A stretch of DNA of 19,432 nt from 2-01-FULL-49-10 sp041652335 (GCA_041652335.1 JBAZHL010000011.1:1-19432); one strand, 5' to 3'. Counted from the stretch's first letter, positions 1 through 7,514 are shown. The notes: generated from the sequence alone by a model not told the origin. Numbers and translations: made by a program.

Positions 1-2283
1 AATTGAGCTGTAGACATCTTCTCTGACTAATCGCTCAGAAATAATGATAGCGTCCTCGTAGTTAGATCCGCCCCAAGGCATAAACGCCACCAACAAGTTT
101 TGACCTAAGGCTAATCTCCCGTTAACGATCGCCGGTCCATCACAGAGCGGCTCCCCCTTCTTAACCTTTTGACCTTTAGTTACGATCGGCTTTTGATGCA
201 AGTTAGTTTCATAGTTTGAGCGACGGAAATTGGATAGTTTAAAGACGTGAGTTTTTTCATCTTTATCGCCAGTTAGCTCGATCCGCTTGGCGTCCACGTA
301 CTTGACCGTACCGGCGACCGGAGCGGTGATCACCCACCCAGAACCTAACGCGGCTGGGCCTTCCATACCAGTTCCCACGATCGGGACGGAAGGTTTAACT
401 AATGGTACCGCCTGCCGTTGCATGTTCGATCCCATCAGGGCTCTTCTGGCATCATCGTGTTCCACAAAGGTAATTAGCGAGGTGGCGACGCTGACGATCT
501 GACGAGGAGATACATCTGCGTGATCAACTCGACCAACCGAAGCGGTGATTGGTTCACCACTCTGGCGGGCGGCTACCTTTGATTTGGTAATAATACCAGC
601 TTCATCGTGAGATAGATCGGCTTGAGCGATCGATAGACCTTCCTCTTCAAAGGCGTCCAAGTACTCCACTTCATTAGTAATTTTGGATTTAATTGGAAGC
701 AGGGGTAACTCCTGCTTGTGTTTAGCTAACATCGCCGCTAATTCGGCGGTAATGGTGGCTTCTGCCGGCACGAGCACCTTACTGCTACCCGGCAACACAA
801 TATCTTTAAAGGCGGTCATTCCAACTGGAGCTACGCCGTCGTTGATGGCCTCATGGATAATGCGACGATACGGTGTTTCGATAAAACCATAGTGATTTAC
901 TTTGGCAAACGAGGCCAACTGCCCCACTAAACCGATGTTCTGACCTTCTGGGGTTTGAATTGGGCAGATACGACCATAGTGAGAGGTGTGAACGTCGCGA
1001 ACATCAAAGCCTGCCCGCTCACGAGAAAGTCCACCCGGTCCCATAGCGCTTAGGCGTCGCTTATGTTCCAACTCCGCCAATGGATTAGTCTGATCCATAA
1101 ACTGCGAGAGCTGAGACGACCCAAAGAATTCCTGCATAATAGCGCTGATCGGTCGAGCGTTCATTAACTGAGCCGGGGTAACGGTTTGAATATCCGATAC
1201 GCTCATTCGATCTTTGACGATGCGCTCAACTCGAACTAAACCAGTTCTAAATTTACTCTGGACCAATTCACCTACCGCTCTTACTCTTCGGTTTTTCAAG
1301 TTGTCGACATCGTCTTCCGGCCCACCTTCGTTATTTAAACGAATGATCTCACGCGCAATGGCGATGAGATCCTCTTTAGTAAGTACTCTAAACTCTTTTT
1401 TGTTGGGAATATCGAGACCCAAGCGCTTATTGATCTTGTACCGACCGACTCCGGAAAGATCATAGCGACGGAAGGTGTTAAACATGTTATGGAACAGGTT
1501 GCGAGCGTTGTCCACGGTTGCCAGATCGCCCGGACGAACCTTTTTGTAGATCTCCAAGATGGCCTGATCACTGGACTTAGACGGATCTTTATCGATCGTG
1601 GCCGTCAGATAGTCGTACTTAGGATTAGTGTTGATATCTTTAAAGGTATCTAAGATCTCACGATCAGAACTCAAACCAAACGCCCGCAATAAAGTTGTGA
1701 GATAAGTCTTGCGCTTGCGATCGATCTTAACCGAGATCACACCCTTGCTATTTGTTTCGATCTCTAACCACGCTCCCCGCTCTGGGATGATCTTGGCGCC
1801 GTACTGACCATGCTCCAAACCCTCTTCTCGGGTAAATAAAACACCAGCAGAACGAATCAGCTGGGATACGACTACTCGTTCAACACCGTTAATAATAAAC
1901 GTCCCCGAAGCGGTCATCAACGGCATATCGCCCAAGAAAACTTCTTGTTCCTTAATCTCGCCTGTTTCTTTGTTGATCAGGCGTAATTTTACTCTCAGGG
2001 CTGCTTCGTAGGTAGCGTCGATCTCCCTGGCGGTCACTTCGTCTACCTTTGGTTCTTCGAGGTAGTAGTCGACGAAATGAAGCTCCAGATTCTTACCGGT
2101 AAGGTCCTCGATGGGTGAGATCTCATCGAACAGATCCTTTAATCCTTCGCGGAGAAACCAGTTGTAAGAATCGGTCTGGAGCGAGCTTAGATTGGGGAGC
2201 TCAGCTACATCTTTCGCAGAAGCATACCACTTAGTCTCAGTAAAATGAGAGTTGTCGGTAATATGGGGCCTCTTTGAGCGCAT
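1..2283 (-). CDS. rpoB: RNA polymerase beta subunit, N-terminal 761 codons (cut by window edge)
   Basis: Catalytic beta subunit of RNA polymerase. The reading frame is open from ATG at 2283 to the window edge, so the C-terminal part (roughly 40 percent by comparison with E. coli) is missing. The translation shows the protrusion and lobe regions, then the rifampicin pocket at about 1135-1060 (FFGSSQLSQFMDQTNPL, HKRRLSAMGPGG), then RERAGFDVRDVH and CPIQTPEGQNIGL. Positions equivalent to E. coli D516, H526, R529 and S531 are conserved. The pocket differs from E. coli at N518T, S522A, T525E and L533M. A -35/-10 pair lies upstream, with AAAAGG 12 nt before the start. Identity is certain. rpoC would be expected beyond the left edge, which cannot be checked here. 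Confidence 0.97.
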   Translation of the reverse strand, partial: MRSKRPHITDNSHFTETKWYASAKDVAELPNLSSLQTDSYNWFLREGLKDLFDEISPIEDLTGKNLELHFVDYYLEEPKVDEVTAREIDATYEAALRVKLRLINKETGEIKEQEVFLGDMPLMTASGTFIINGVERVVVSQLIRSAGVLFTREEGLEHGQYGAKIIPERGAWLEIETNSKGVISVKIDRKRKTYLTTLLRAFGLSSDREILDTFKDINTNPKYDYLTATIDKDPSKSSDQAILEIYKKVRPGDLATVDNARNLFHNMFNTFRRYDLSGVGRYKINKRLGLDIPNKKEFRVLTKEDLIAIAREIIRLNNEGGPEDDVDNLKNRRVRAVGELVQSKFRTGLVRVERIVKDRMSVSDIQTVTPAQLMNARPISAIMQEFFGSSQLSQFMDQTNPLAELEHKRRLSAMGPGGLSRERAGFDVRDVHTSHYGRICPIQTPEGQNIGLVGQLASFAKVNHYGFIETPYRRIIHEAINDGVAPVGMTAFKDIVLPGSSKVLVPAEATITAELAAMLAKHKQELPLLPIKSKITNEVEYLDAFEEEGLSIAQADLSHDEAGIITKSKVAARQSGEPITASVGRVDHADVSPRQIVSVATSLITFVEHDDARRALMGSNMQRQAVPLVKPSVPIVGTGMEGPAALGSGWVITAPVAGTVKYVDAKRIELTGDKDEKTHVFKLSNFRRSNYETNLHQKPIVTKGQKVKKGEPLCDGPAIVNGRLALGQNLLVAFMPWGGSNYEDAIIISERLVREDVYSSI

Positions 2284-2357
2284 ATAAAAAATGAACCTTT
2301 TGATGAACTACGACCAAAAAGTCTCGATGGGACTTTTATTCCCTATCTTTGGGTCAT
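2284..2357 (-). promoter_or_regulatory. rpoB leader with two mutually exclusive hairpins
   Basis: The predicted rpoB 5' leader of about 74 nt contains AAAAGTC (2337-2331) and GACTTTT (2323-2317), a 7-bp A/U-rich stem with a 7-nt loop, followed by T. A competing short stem GGGA/TCCC overlaps the same 5' arm. This could be a weak attenuator or a chance A/T-rich palindrome. The prediction is weak. Confidence 0.3.
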
Positions 2358-2363
2358 AACTAA

Positions 2364-2393
2364 ACAGTAACAGGCCGTCCCGTTGGGTGTCAA
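2364..2393 (-). promoter_or_regulatory. Predicted rpoB promoter
   Basis: On the minus strand a perfect -35 TTGACA (2393-2388) is followed after 18 nt by TACTGT (2369-2364), which matches the -10 consensus at 4 of 6 positions. The start point would be near 2357, about 74 nt before the rpoB ATG. It lies between the end of the lipoprotein gene and rpoB, the only gap available. The -35 is strong and the -10 mediocre. Confidence 0.6.
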
Positions 2394-2402
2394 TACCCCC
2401 CA

Positions 2403-2434
2403 CCAAAAAGTATCCCCAACGACCAATCTGGGGA
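2403..2434 (-). terminator. Possible weak intrinsic terminator after the LemA-HtpX-lipoprotein operon
   Basis: On the minus strand TCCCCA (2434-2429) pairs with TGGGGA (2418-2413) around a 10-nt loop, followed by TACTTTTTGG. The stem is only 6 bp and the T-run is short and displaced by three bases. The position 20 nt after the lipoprotein stop and just before the rpoB promoter favours a terminator. Confidence 0.4.
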
Positions 2435-2454
2435 CAAACCAAAGCCCCCCTCAC

Positions 2455-3297
2455 CTAACTAACGGAGAAGTTTTTGGTGGTAACTAATACCTTATCCACA
2501 TAGATAGAAACGCTGTAGTTGCCGGCCGGCCACAGGCGATCCGCCCAGCTCTTTCCGATCGTCGAAAGAGAGATATCAAATGGCAGATAACCGCTCCCAG
2601 AGAAGGTAGTATTAAAGGCGCTAATCTGCTTGCCGGTCTCTAATTGCTCCCAAACCGCCTTTACCCCTGTTCCAGCAGGAGCGTTCTTAAGCAGAGCGAC
2701 GGCATAGATCTTCTCCTGAGATCGACTAAAACGAGTAGCTGGGATAGTTACCTGGTTCTGGTCGTTGACCTGGCTCCCCAGATAAACCGTCTCAATTAGA
2801 GCTTTTTTGGCCAGTTCGTCGAATTCCTGGCTCCCAACAACGTTAAAGTCGATCCTTTTGGCCTCTTTTCCATTGAGTCTAACGATCGCCTCATAGGAAC
2901 CTAACGCCCAGCTTAGGCTACTAAGATTAATCCGAGACGAGAGCCAGCTATTAGTGGGAGCAACCCCGGTGGCAAAATCTTGGGGAGTATCATCACCCCG
3001 CGCACCGGTAAAGCTCTCAGTAGCCACTAAACGGTTGCCCGTCAGATACTGCCACTCCACTTCTACTACCGCCCCCTCACGAGCATTTACTACCTCCGCG
3101 CAGAGATAGATGGCGGGCGCAGTAGAAATGATATTGAGTTGCGATTCGGTAACTGGACTATTGTTGCCATTAATCTGCGTAACGATCGCTACATCGCCAA
3201 TGCTCACCGGCTTACTGCCGCAACCGGCGGCCGACAACAATAAAACCCCCACCAATAGGAATGAGATTTTCTGCAGTTGAGAAAATATTTTTCTCAT
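2455..3297 (-). CDS. Lipoprotein with two tandem related beta-type domains
   Basis: 280 aa. The N-terminus is a lipoprotein signal: a charged MRK start, a hydrophobic core and a lipobox AAGC with the acylated Cys at residue 26. The mature part appears to be an internal duplication. Residues about 55-155 and 190-280 share the order IY-x-A, a Trp followed by LETG/YLTG, a Gly-rich turn, then W-x-x-G-x-Y and a final F-x-V strand, as in Ig-like or CARDB-like beta sandwiches. No catalytic motif is visible and the family is not recognised. Its ATG overlaps the htpX stop (ATGA), so translation is coupled to htpX. A role in envelope quality control is inferred from operon position only. Confidence 0.85.
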   Translation of the reverse strand: MRKIFSQLQKISFLLVGVLLLSAAGCGSKPVSIGDVAIVTQINGNNSPVTESQLNIISTAPAIYLCAEVVNAREGAVVEVEWQYLTGNRLVATESFTGARGDDTPQDFATGVAPTNSWLSSRINLSSLSWALGSYEAIVRLNGKEAKRIDFNVVGSQEFDELAKKALIETVYLGSQVNDQNQVTIPATRFSRSQEKIYAVALLKNAPAGTGVKAVWEQLETGKQISAFNTTFSGSGYLPFDISLSTIGKSWADRLWPAGNYSVSIYVDKVLVTTKNFSVS

Positions 3298-4184
3298 ACA
3301 TTCATATTATTAAGCGCCGCAATCCTTTTGGCAATCGGCGGATGAGTCGAAAACATTTCGGAGACTACTTCTCCGGTTTTCTTAAATGGATTAACAATAT
3401 ACAAACCAGCTGTGGCGCTGCTAATAATCCGCAGTTTGCTTTTGTCAGAGCTGATTTTTTGCAAGGCGCGGGCTAACCCCTCTGGGTAGCGCGTAAGTAG
3501 CGCACCCGAGGCGTCGGCCAAATATTCGCGCTTGCGTGATATTGCAAAGTGAATTAACCTCGCCAAGATCGGCGACAGAATTATAAGGATCAATCCAATA
3601 ATCATTAGCCAATTGCTGCCTTGATCACGGTTGTTATCATTACTTCCATACCAACGTGATCTAAGTGTCCAATCCGATACCATGACTACCAAACCCAGCA
3701 GCGTAATTACTACCGTGGCTAACAAGATATCATAGTTGCGCACATGCGATAGTTCGTGCGCGATCACACCCTCCAACTCCGCTTTATCTAATTTTTCGAT
3801 CAAACCGGTAGTCAGCGCGATACTGGCGTGTTTGGGATCCCGGCCGGTCGCAAATGCGTTGGGCGCTGGATCTTGGATGATGAATACCTGCGGCAGCGGG
3901 GTGCCAGCAGCGATACAGAGGTTCTCTACTAAGTGGTAGATCTGACGTTCTTTAAGATCCTGTTCGTGACTAAGCAGTCTCGCCCCCGATAGCCCCAAAA
4001 TCGCCTTATCGCCCCACCAATAGCTAACATAGTTGCTGAGGATGCTTACGATCAAAGCGACCACCAGTATCCCTGAGTCGTTGTAGTAGACCGACAGGGC
4101 GTAGCCTAATCCCAAGATCAATATGCAAAACAGCGCCATCAATAAAACCGTCTTGCGCTGGTTGCTCTCGATCTGTTGATACAT
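3294..4184 (-). CDS. htpX: HtpX-like membrane zinc metalloprotease (M48)
   Basis: Integral membrane zinc protease that degrades damaged membrane proteins. 296 aa, the usual length for HtpX. Two N-terminal membrane segments (about 12-32 and 37-57) precede the cytosolic catalytic part. The zinc site HELSH is at residues 143-147 within GVIAHELSHVRN, with the third ligand Glu in KREYLADASGA at residue 220. Two more membrane segments (about 152-172 and 192-214) lie between them, and the C-terminal FSTHPPIAKRI motif is typical. The gene begins 4 nt after the lemA stop and ends overlapping the downstream lipoprotein. lemA-htpX pairing is common, which supports the call. All key residues are present. 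Confidence 0.95.
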   Translation of the reverse strand: MYQQIESNQRKTVLLMALFCILILGLGYALSVYYNDSGILVVALIVSILSNYVSYWWGDKAILGLSGARLLSHEQDLKERQIYHLVENLCIAAGTPLPQVFIIQDPAPNAFATGRDPKHASIALTTGLIEKLDKAELEGVIAHELSHVRNYDILLATVVITLLGLVVMVSDWTLRSRWYGSNDNNRDQGSNWLMIIGLILIILSPILARLIHFAISRKREYLADASGALLTRYPEGLARALQKISSDKSKLRIISSATAGLYIVNPFKKTGEVVSEMFSTHPPIAKRIAALNNMNV

Positions 4185-4188
4185 GGCC

Positions 4189-4761
4189 TTAAGCCTGGGC
4201 GCTAAAATCTACTTTCGGCGTTTCCCGCTCGATGATATCGGTCAACTCAAACAGTTCAGACTTTTTAAATCCGAATGTCCGAGCGATAAAACCAGAGGGA
4301 AATGTCTCCTGCCGGGTATTGAAATCTTTAACGTTGGCGTTATAGAACCGACGCGAGGACATGATCTTATTTTCAGTATCAGATAACTCCTCTTGGAGCG
4401 CCAAGAAATTAGTGTTGGCCTTTAGGTCGGGATAGTTTTCCGCTACCGCAAACAAAGATTTAAGAGTCGAGGTTAACTGGTTTTCGGCTGCCGCTCTGGC
4501 CGACTTGGTGCCAGCAGCAGCTCCCATCGCCGCGGTCCGAGCTTGAGTTACCTTCTCCAACAGCTCCCGCTCGTGGGTAGCATAACCTTGTACGGTCTGA
4601 ACCAAGTTAGGGATCAGATCATGACGCCGCTTAAGCTGAACATCAATATCGCTATCCGCCTCAGCTACGCGGTTCTTTAAAACCACCAGCCCGTTGAATA
4701 TGCCGATGACCCAAATGGCCAACAAGAAGATTACAATAATTAGAAACCAAGTGAAGCCCAT
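4189..4761 (-). CDS. lemA: LemA family protein
   Basis: 190 aa. One N-terminal membrane segment (about 5-25) is followed by a long helical domain with the family signature NRVAEADSDIDVQLKRRHDL, then IPNLVQTVQGYATHE, and later YPDLKANTNFLALQEELSDTE and SRRFYNANVKDFN. LemA proteins form helical bundles at the membrane; their biochemical role is poorly defined. The gene is directly upstream of htpX with a 4-nt gap, the arrangement seen in many bacteria. The ATG at 4761 is preceded by AAGGAA at good spacing, which fixes the start. A TATAAT box lies upstream, so this is probably the first gene of the lemA-htpX-lipoprotein operon. Confidence 0.94.
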   Translation of the reverse strand: MGFTWFLIIVIFLLAIWVIGIFNGLVVLKNRVAEADSDIDVQLKRRHDLIPNLVQTVQGYATHERELLEKVTQARTAAMGAAAGTKSARAAAENQLTSTLKSLFAVAENYPDLKANTNFLALQEELSDTENKIMSSRRFYNANVKDFNTRQETFPSGFIARTFGFKKSELFELTDIIERETPKVDFSAQA

Positions 4762-4796
4762 GTTAATTCCTTTCTTAGCTTACTGATACGCCACTT

Positions 4797-4802
4797 ATTA
4801 TA
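4797..4802 (-). promoter_or_regulatory. -10 box for the lemA-htpX operon
   Basis: A perfect TATAAT lies on the minus strand in the 46-nt gap between the DUF218 gene and lemA. The start point would be near 4790, giving a leader of about 29 nt that contains AAGGAA. The expected -35 region (TTTCCT or TTTTCC) matches poorly, so this may be a weak or activator-dependent promoter. Confidence 0.45.
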
Positions 4803-4807
4803 CTCTG

Positions 4808-5398
4808 TTATTTCTGAGAAGGAAAAGGTACCACCAAGGTGTAGACCACCTTTTTAACCTCGCTCCAAGTCAGAACTCTGGCCCAGGCGTCGAGCCACCA
4901 ACCATTCTTCCGCCAAGCCGAATCCAAAGATGAGTGATTAATTATCTTAACCGGCAGTCCCTTCAGAGCTTTGGCAAAGACTAAAGCCGCCCGCCGTTGA
5001 TGATAAGGGGAGGTTACTAAGATCAGCCGATTAAATTTGTTCTGTTCGATGATCTCCCGCACATAAGCGGCGTTCTCAAACGTATTCATCGATTTTTCCT
5101 CGGTGATGATCGTTTCCTTGGGCACCCCTGAGTTAACAGCCATCCGCTTCATGGCGGCGGCGTTCGAATCTAAAGAATCTCTGGCCGCACCAGACATAAT
5201 TAAAACTTCCGCCCAGTCGGCCTTGTACAACTTAACTCCCTCGGCCACTCGCTGGCTGGTCTCTCCCCCACTTACCACTACGATCGCATCGCTATTAGAG
5301 AGTGCATCTTGGGGTGATAAATAAAACCCCACTCCGACTATAGCGGCTACGGATAGCACGATGATAATAGCTAAAAATAGGCTAAGCTTCCGAAACAC
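4808..5398 (-). CDS. YdcF/SanA-like DUF218 protein
   Basis: 196 aa. One N-terminal membrane segment (about 5-27) is followed by a DUF218 domain. Typical motifs are DAIVVVSGG (residues 38-46), an RV-x-EGVKLYK segment, LIMSGAARD, the ENAAYVREII helix preceded by STF-like SMNTF, and LVTSPYHQRRAALVF. Family members (SanA, ElyC, YdcF) are linked to envelope permeability and lipid-carrier metabolism, but the reaction is not established. The start is GTG at 5398, directly abutting the LysM stop (TAGGTG), so translation is coupled. The adjacent LysM gene suggests a cell-wall role, which is inference. Confidence 0.88.
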   Translation of the reverse strand: MFRKLSLFLAIIIVLSVAAIVGVGFYLSPQDALSNSDAIVVVSGGETSQRVAEGVKLYKADWAEVLIMSGAARDSLDSNAAAMKRMAVNSGVPKETIITEEKSMNTFENAAYVREIIEQNKFNRLILVTSPYHQRRAALVFAKALKGLPVKIINHSSLDSAWRKNGWWLDAWARVLTWSEVKKVVYTLVVPFPSQK

Positions 5399-5833
5399 CT
5401 AAGGCAGCTTAATGGTTTGCCCAACATCCAAACTATACGGCGGTTCTAAACCATTTAATTCTGCAATCTTTTTCCAATCCTTGCCCAACTGTTGGCCGAT
5501 CACATACAAAGTATCGCCATCCTTAACGGTGTAGGTCTCACCACTAAGGGTGGTGGTTTCGAAGGTAGACGAGTTGGGTGATGTCTCTTCCTGAGCCTGG
5601 CTGCTTTGATCAGTGGTGGTGTTGGCAATTAGTTCATCCGTTTTTAAGTGCGCATTGGGATCCGTATCAACCTTACGCATAAACTGGACGGCTATCAGCC
5701 CGCGAAAAGCAAAGATCAAAAATATCGCGCTAAAAAACATTGCCCAGAGCACCAAAAAGGCAAACGGGTCTTCCTGGTATTTCCGCTTCATCTGGTGGGT
5801 ATAGTGCTGACGATAGTGTTTTAATCGACTCAT
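5399..5833 (-). CDS. Membrane-anchored LysM-domain protein
   Basis: 144 aa from the ATG at 5833. A TTG at 5839 would add two residues and cannot be excluded; neither has a clear Shine-Dalgarno. A basic N-terminus (SRLKHYRQHYTHQMKRK) precedes one membrane segment (about 25-45), then a Ser/Thr/Glu-rich linker, and a single C-terminal LysM domain: YTVKDGDTLYVIGQQLG, WKKIAELNGL, LDVGQTIKLP. LysM binds N-acetylglucosamine-containing glycans such as peptidoglycan, so the domain should sit outside the membrane. There is no catalytic domain. The gene follows mazG by 10 nt and abuts the DUF218 gene. Confidence 0.9.
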   Translation of the reverse strand: MSRLKHYRQHYTHQMKRKYQEDPFAFLVLWAMFFSAIFLIFAFRGLIAVQFMRKVDTDPNAHLKTDELIANTTTDQSSQAQEETSPNSSTFETTTLSGETYTVKDGDTLYVIGQQLGKDWKKIAELNGLEPPYSLDVGQTIKLP

Positions 5834-5843
5834 GTACAAATAT

Positions 5844-6182
5844 TTACTGCCAAATTCTTTGTTTATTAATTTCTTCTTTGTCGCGGAAAGCTTGCTCTAA
5901 ATTGATACCTAACTGGTTGCAGATATGCAATAAGTAAATAAAAACATCGGCTGCTTCTTCGTCCACGTGATAAGTTTTAGAATTGGTATCGGATTTAATA
6001 TTTTGCGATTTACGCGCCGCCTTTGCCAATTCGCCGCACTCTTCCATTAGCAGCATAAATCGTTCGGCCACGGTTTCGTGATCAAACCCCCGCTCACGCG
6101 CTATAGCAGTGGCGTATTCCTGAAAATCCTTTAGGGTTGGACTGTCCTTAAGGGACAACTGGCTGTCCACCATGTCACTCAT
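5844..6182 (-). CDS. MazG-like nucleotide pyrophosphohydrolase
   Basis: 112 aa, a single-domain all-alpha NTP pyrophosphohydrolase. The metal-binding pattern is visible: E47-E48-x-x-E51 in LLMEECGELAKAAR and E76-x-x-D79 in DEEAADVFIYLLH. It is followed by the helix CNQLGINLEQAFRDKEEIN typical of the MazG/iMazG/dCTPase superfamily. These enzymes hydrolyse (d)NTPs to (d)NMP plus pyrophosphate; the substrate cannot be read from sequence. The start overlaps the HIT stop by 8 nt, so the two are coupled. With the kinase and dCMP deaminase about 1 kb upstream it could feed a dCTP-to-dCMP-to-dUMP route, which is speculative. Confidence 0.9.
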   Translation of the reverse strand: MSDMVDSQLSLKDSPTLKDFQEYATAIARERGFDHETVAERFMLLMEECGELAKAARKSQNIKSDTNSKTYHVDEEAADVFIYLLHICNQLGINLEQAFRDKEEINKQRIWQ

Positions 6183-6687
6183 TGCTTTTCCCCTGAATAT
6201 TGACTAAACCGTGGGCTAATTCTTTTAAGTGATTTGGGTCGGCCATCGGACCGCCTCCGGAAGATATCCACCCTTCGTACTTATCAAACCAGAATTCCTT
6301 TCCACTGAGAAATTGTTGCCAAATCCCCCGCTTAAGATTCTCCGTGCCGTGCATGGGCACTAATTTAATATGCGCGTGATCAATGCCAGTTCCCTCCATC
6401 ATCACCCCTACCCTGCCCACATCGCTAAAATATTTTTCCAAGATCTGCGTCACCGATTTGGCGGCAATAATAAATTCCTGCAAAACATCATCCGGCATCT
6501 TCATCACATCACTGCCGTAATGTTGTTTGGGAATCACGCAGGTAAACCCTTCCGTGTTTGGGTCGATAGCTAACCAAGCCATGAATTTATCGTCTTCCCA
6601 AAACTTCCCCGCCGCTTCAACATTACCGGCGACTATTTCACAGAAAACGCACTTATTATCTTTAGTTGTGGCGGCGTAGTTACCCAT
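6175..6687 (-). CDS. HIT-family hydrolase with variant HxHxK motif
   Basis: 170 aa. HIT proteins hydrolyse or transfer nucleoside phosphates such as AMP conjugates and diadenosine polyphosphates. The N-terminal CVFC (Cys13, Cys16) matches the zinc-half of Hint-type proteins; FTCVIPKQHYGSDVMKM is the usual central strand-helix. The catalytic segment reads GIDHAHIKLVPMHG: His104 and His106 are present, but the third His of HxHxH is Lys108. The middle His, the nucleophile in HIT enzymes, is kept. The gene follows the tail of tRNA-Leu(CAG) and overlaps mazG. The ATG at 6687 lies about 20 nt after the tail end; AAGAGAA upstream is a weak Shine-Dalgarno. Confidence 0.92.
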   Translation of the reverse strand: MGNYAATTKDNKCVFCEIVAGNVEAAGKFWEDDKFMAWLAIDPNTEGFTCVIPKQHYGSDVMKMPDDVLQEFIIAAKSVTQILEKYFSDVGRVGVMMEGTGIDHAHIKLVPMHGTENLKRGIWQQFLSGKEFWFDKYEGWISSGGGPMADPNHLKELAHGLVNIQGKSNE

Positions 6688-6707
6688 AGCTTTGTTCTCT
6701 TATATCC

Positions 6708-6845
6708 TGGTGGGCGAGACCCTCCTTCGTTCCGGTGGACCGGAACTACGGGCGGGCAGGGAGGAATCATCGATTCCCATCAAGCCCTATCAATCCGCCA
6801 CAGCTCTGCCCTTCTGGCAGAGCGACGGCCGGATGGTGGGCGAGA
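6708..6845 (-). repeat. tRNA-Leu(CAG) tail: direct repeat of the tRNA 3' end plus hairpins
   Basis: The 12-nt 3' end of tRNA-Leu(CAG), tggtgggcgaga on the plus strand, occurs in the gene (6834-6845) and again at 6708-6719. The T-arm piece gaggaatc reappears at 6761-6768, so the distal copy seems split by a 41-nt insert. The segment holds three hairpins: 8 bp GCTCTGCC/GGCAGAGC, 6 bp GGAATC/GATTCC, and 7 bp GTTCCGG/CCGGAAC with loop TGGA (6729-6746). It carries TCGATTCC in opposite sense to the tRNA T-arm and the word agccctatc, also found in the Gly tail. No coding capacity. It is probably a diverged relative of the Phe and Gly tails. Confidence 0.6.
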
Positions 6846-6919
6846 GAGGAATCGAACCTCCATGGGATTGCTCCCACAGCGACCTGAACGCTGCGTGTAT
6901 ACCATTTCACCACTCGCCC
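6834..6919 (-). tRNA. tRNA-Leu(CAG)
   Basis: Acceptor GGGCGAG pairs with CTCGCCC (7 bp), discriminator A, encoded CCA. Anticodon arm CAGCG-TTCAGGT-CGCTG gives anticodon CAG. A long variable arm (TGGGA/TCCCA) marks a class II tRNA, and the T-arm is GGAGG-TTCGATT-CCTCT. It begins 1 nt after the 3' end of tRNA-Cys and is followed by a repeat tail. Confidence 0.96.
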
Positions 6920-6920
6920 T

Positions 6921-6994
6921 TGGAGGCCTGGAGCGGAGTCGAACCGCTGTACGAGGTTTTGCAGACCTCTGCCTAACCGCTCGGCCACCAGGCC
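6921..6994 (-). tRNA. tRNA-Cys(GCA)
   Basis: Acceptor GGCCTGG/CCAGGCC, discriminator T as expected for Cys, encoded CCA. Anticodon arm GAGGT-CTGCAAA-ACCTC gives GCA. T-arm AGCGG-TTCGACT-CCGCT. It lies 16 nt after the dCMP deaminase stop and is probably on the same transcript. Confidence 0.96.
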
Positions 6995-7010
6995 CAAGAC
7001 TGTTAAAATT

Positions 7011-7514
7011 TTAAACCGCTGCCGGAGTTGCCCCCACCTGATCGGCGTACTCCTCTAATGTATCATCCAAGATATCAAATTGGATACCAGCCTCTTTAAA
7101 CACCCGCTTGGTATCGTCCCCGGCATGATAATCCTTCTGCGCCACCACTCGCTTAATCCCCACATTTATAATCATCTTGGCACAGGTATAGCAAGGGGTC
7201 ATCTTACAGTAGAGGGTGCCGCCATCAATAGAAACACCAAATCGGGCTGCCTGACAGATGGCATTCTGCTCGGCATGGATGGTTCGAACACAGTGCTTAG
7301 AAACGTGGCCATCTTCGTGCACGGTATCCTTGAACTCGTGACCAATTTCATCGCAGTGCTTAAGCCCTGCGGGCGAACCGACATATCCAGTCGAGATTAT
7401 GCGTCTATCCCTGACAATGATCGCGCCGCTTCTCCCCCGATCGCAAGTCCCCCGCCCACCGACCGTGTCACAGACCACCATAAAATACTCATCCCACGTA
7501 TACCGATGATACAT
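7011..7514 (-). CDS. Deoxycytidylate (dCMP) deaminase
   Basis: 167 aa zinc deaminase converting dCMP to dUMP for thymidylate synthesis. The active site is HAE (residues 80-82, His80 ligand and Glu82 proton shuttle) and PCYTC (107-111, Cys108 and Cys111 ligands). The N-terminal TWDEYFM and GTCDRGRSGAIIV segments are diagnostic of the dCMP deaminase/ComEB family rather than tRNA or cytidine deaminases. Extra Cys/His residues (Cys24, His53, Cys54, His66, His70, His74, Cys75) could form a structural zinc site. The ATG at 7514 lies inside the upstream kinase gene (26-nt overlap), so the two are translationally coupled. tRNA-Cys follows 16 nt downstream. Confidence 0.94.
   Translation of the reverse strand: MYHRYTWDEYFMVVCDTVGGRGTCDRGRSGAIIVRDRRIISTGYVGSPAGLKHCDEIGHEFKDTVHEDGHVSKHCVRTIHAEQNAICQAARFGVSIDGGTLYCKMTPCYTCAKMIINVGIKRVVAQKDYHAGDDTKRVFKEAGIQFDILDDTLEEYADQVGATPAAV

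Noticed and set aside
1335..1571. Antisense or other-frame ORFs inside rpoB, htpX, the permease and the DUF4012 gene
   Set aside because: They overlap strongly conserved coding sequence in other frames, and their translations show no known motifs.
3294..3305. Recoded UGA (Gly) as in Gracilibacteria/Absconditabacteria
   Set aside because: htpX ends in TGA right at a coupled start codon, the HIT and lipid-kinase-like genes also end in TGA, and Trp is encoded by TGG; no in-frame TGA interrupts conserved domains.
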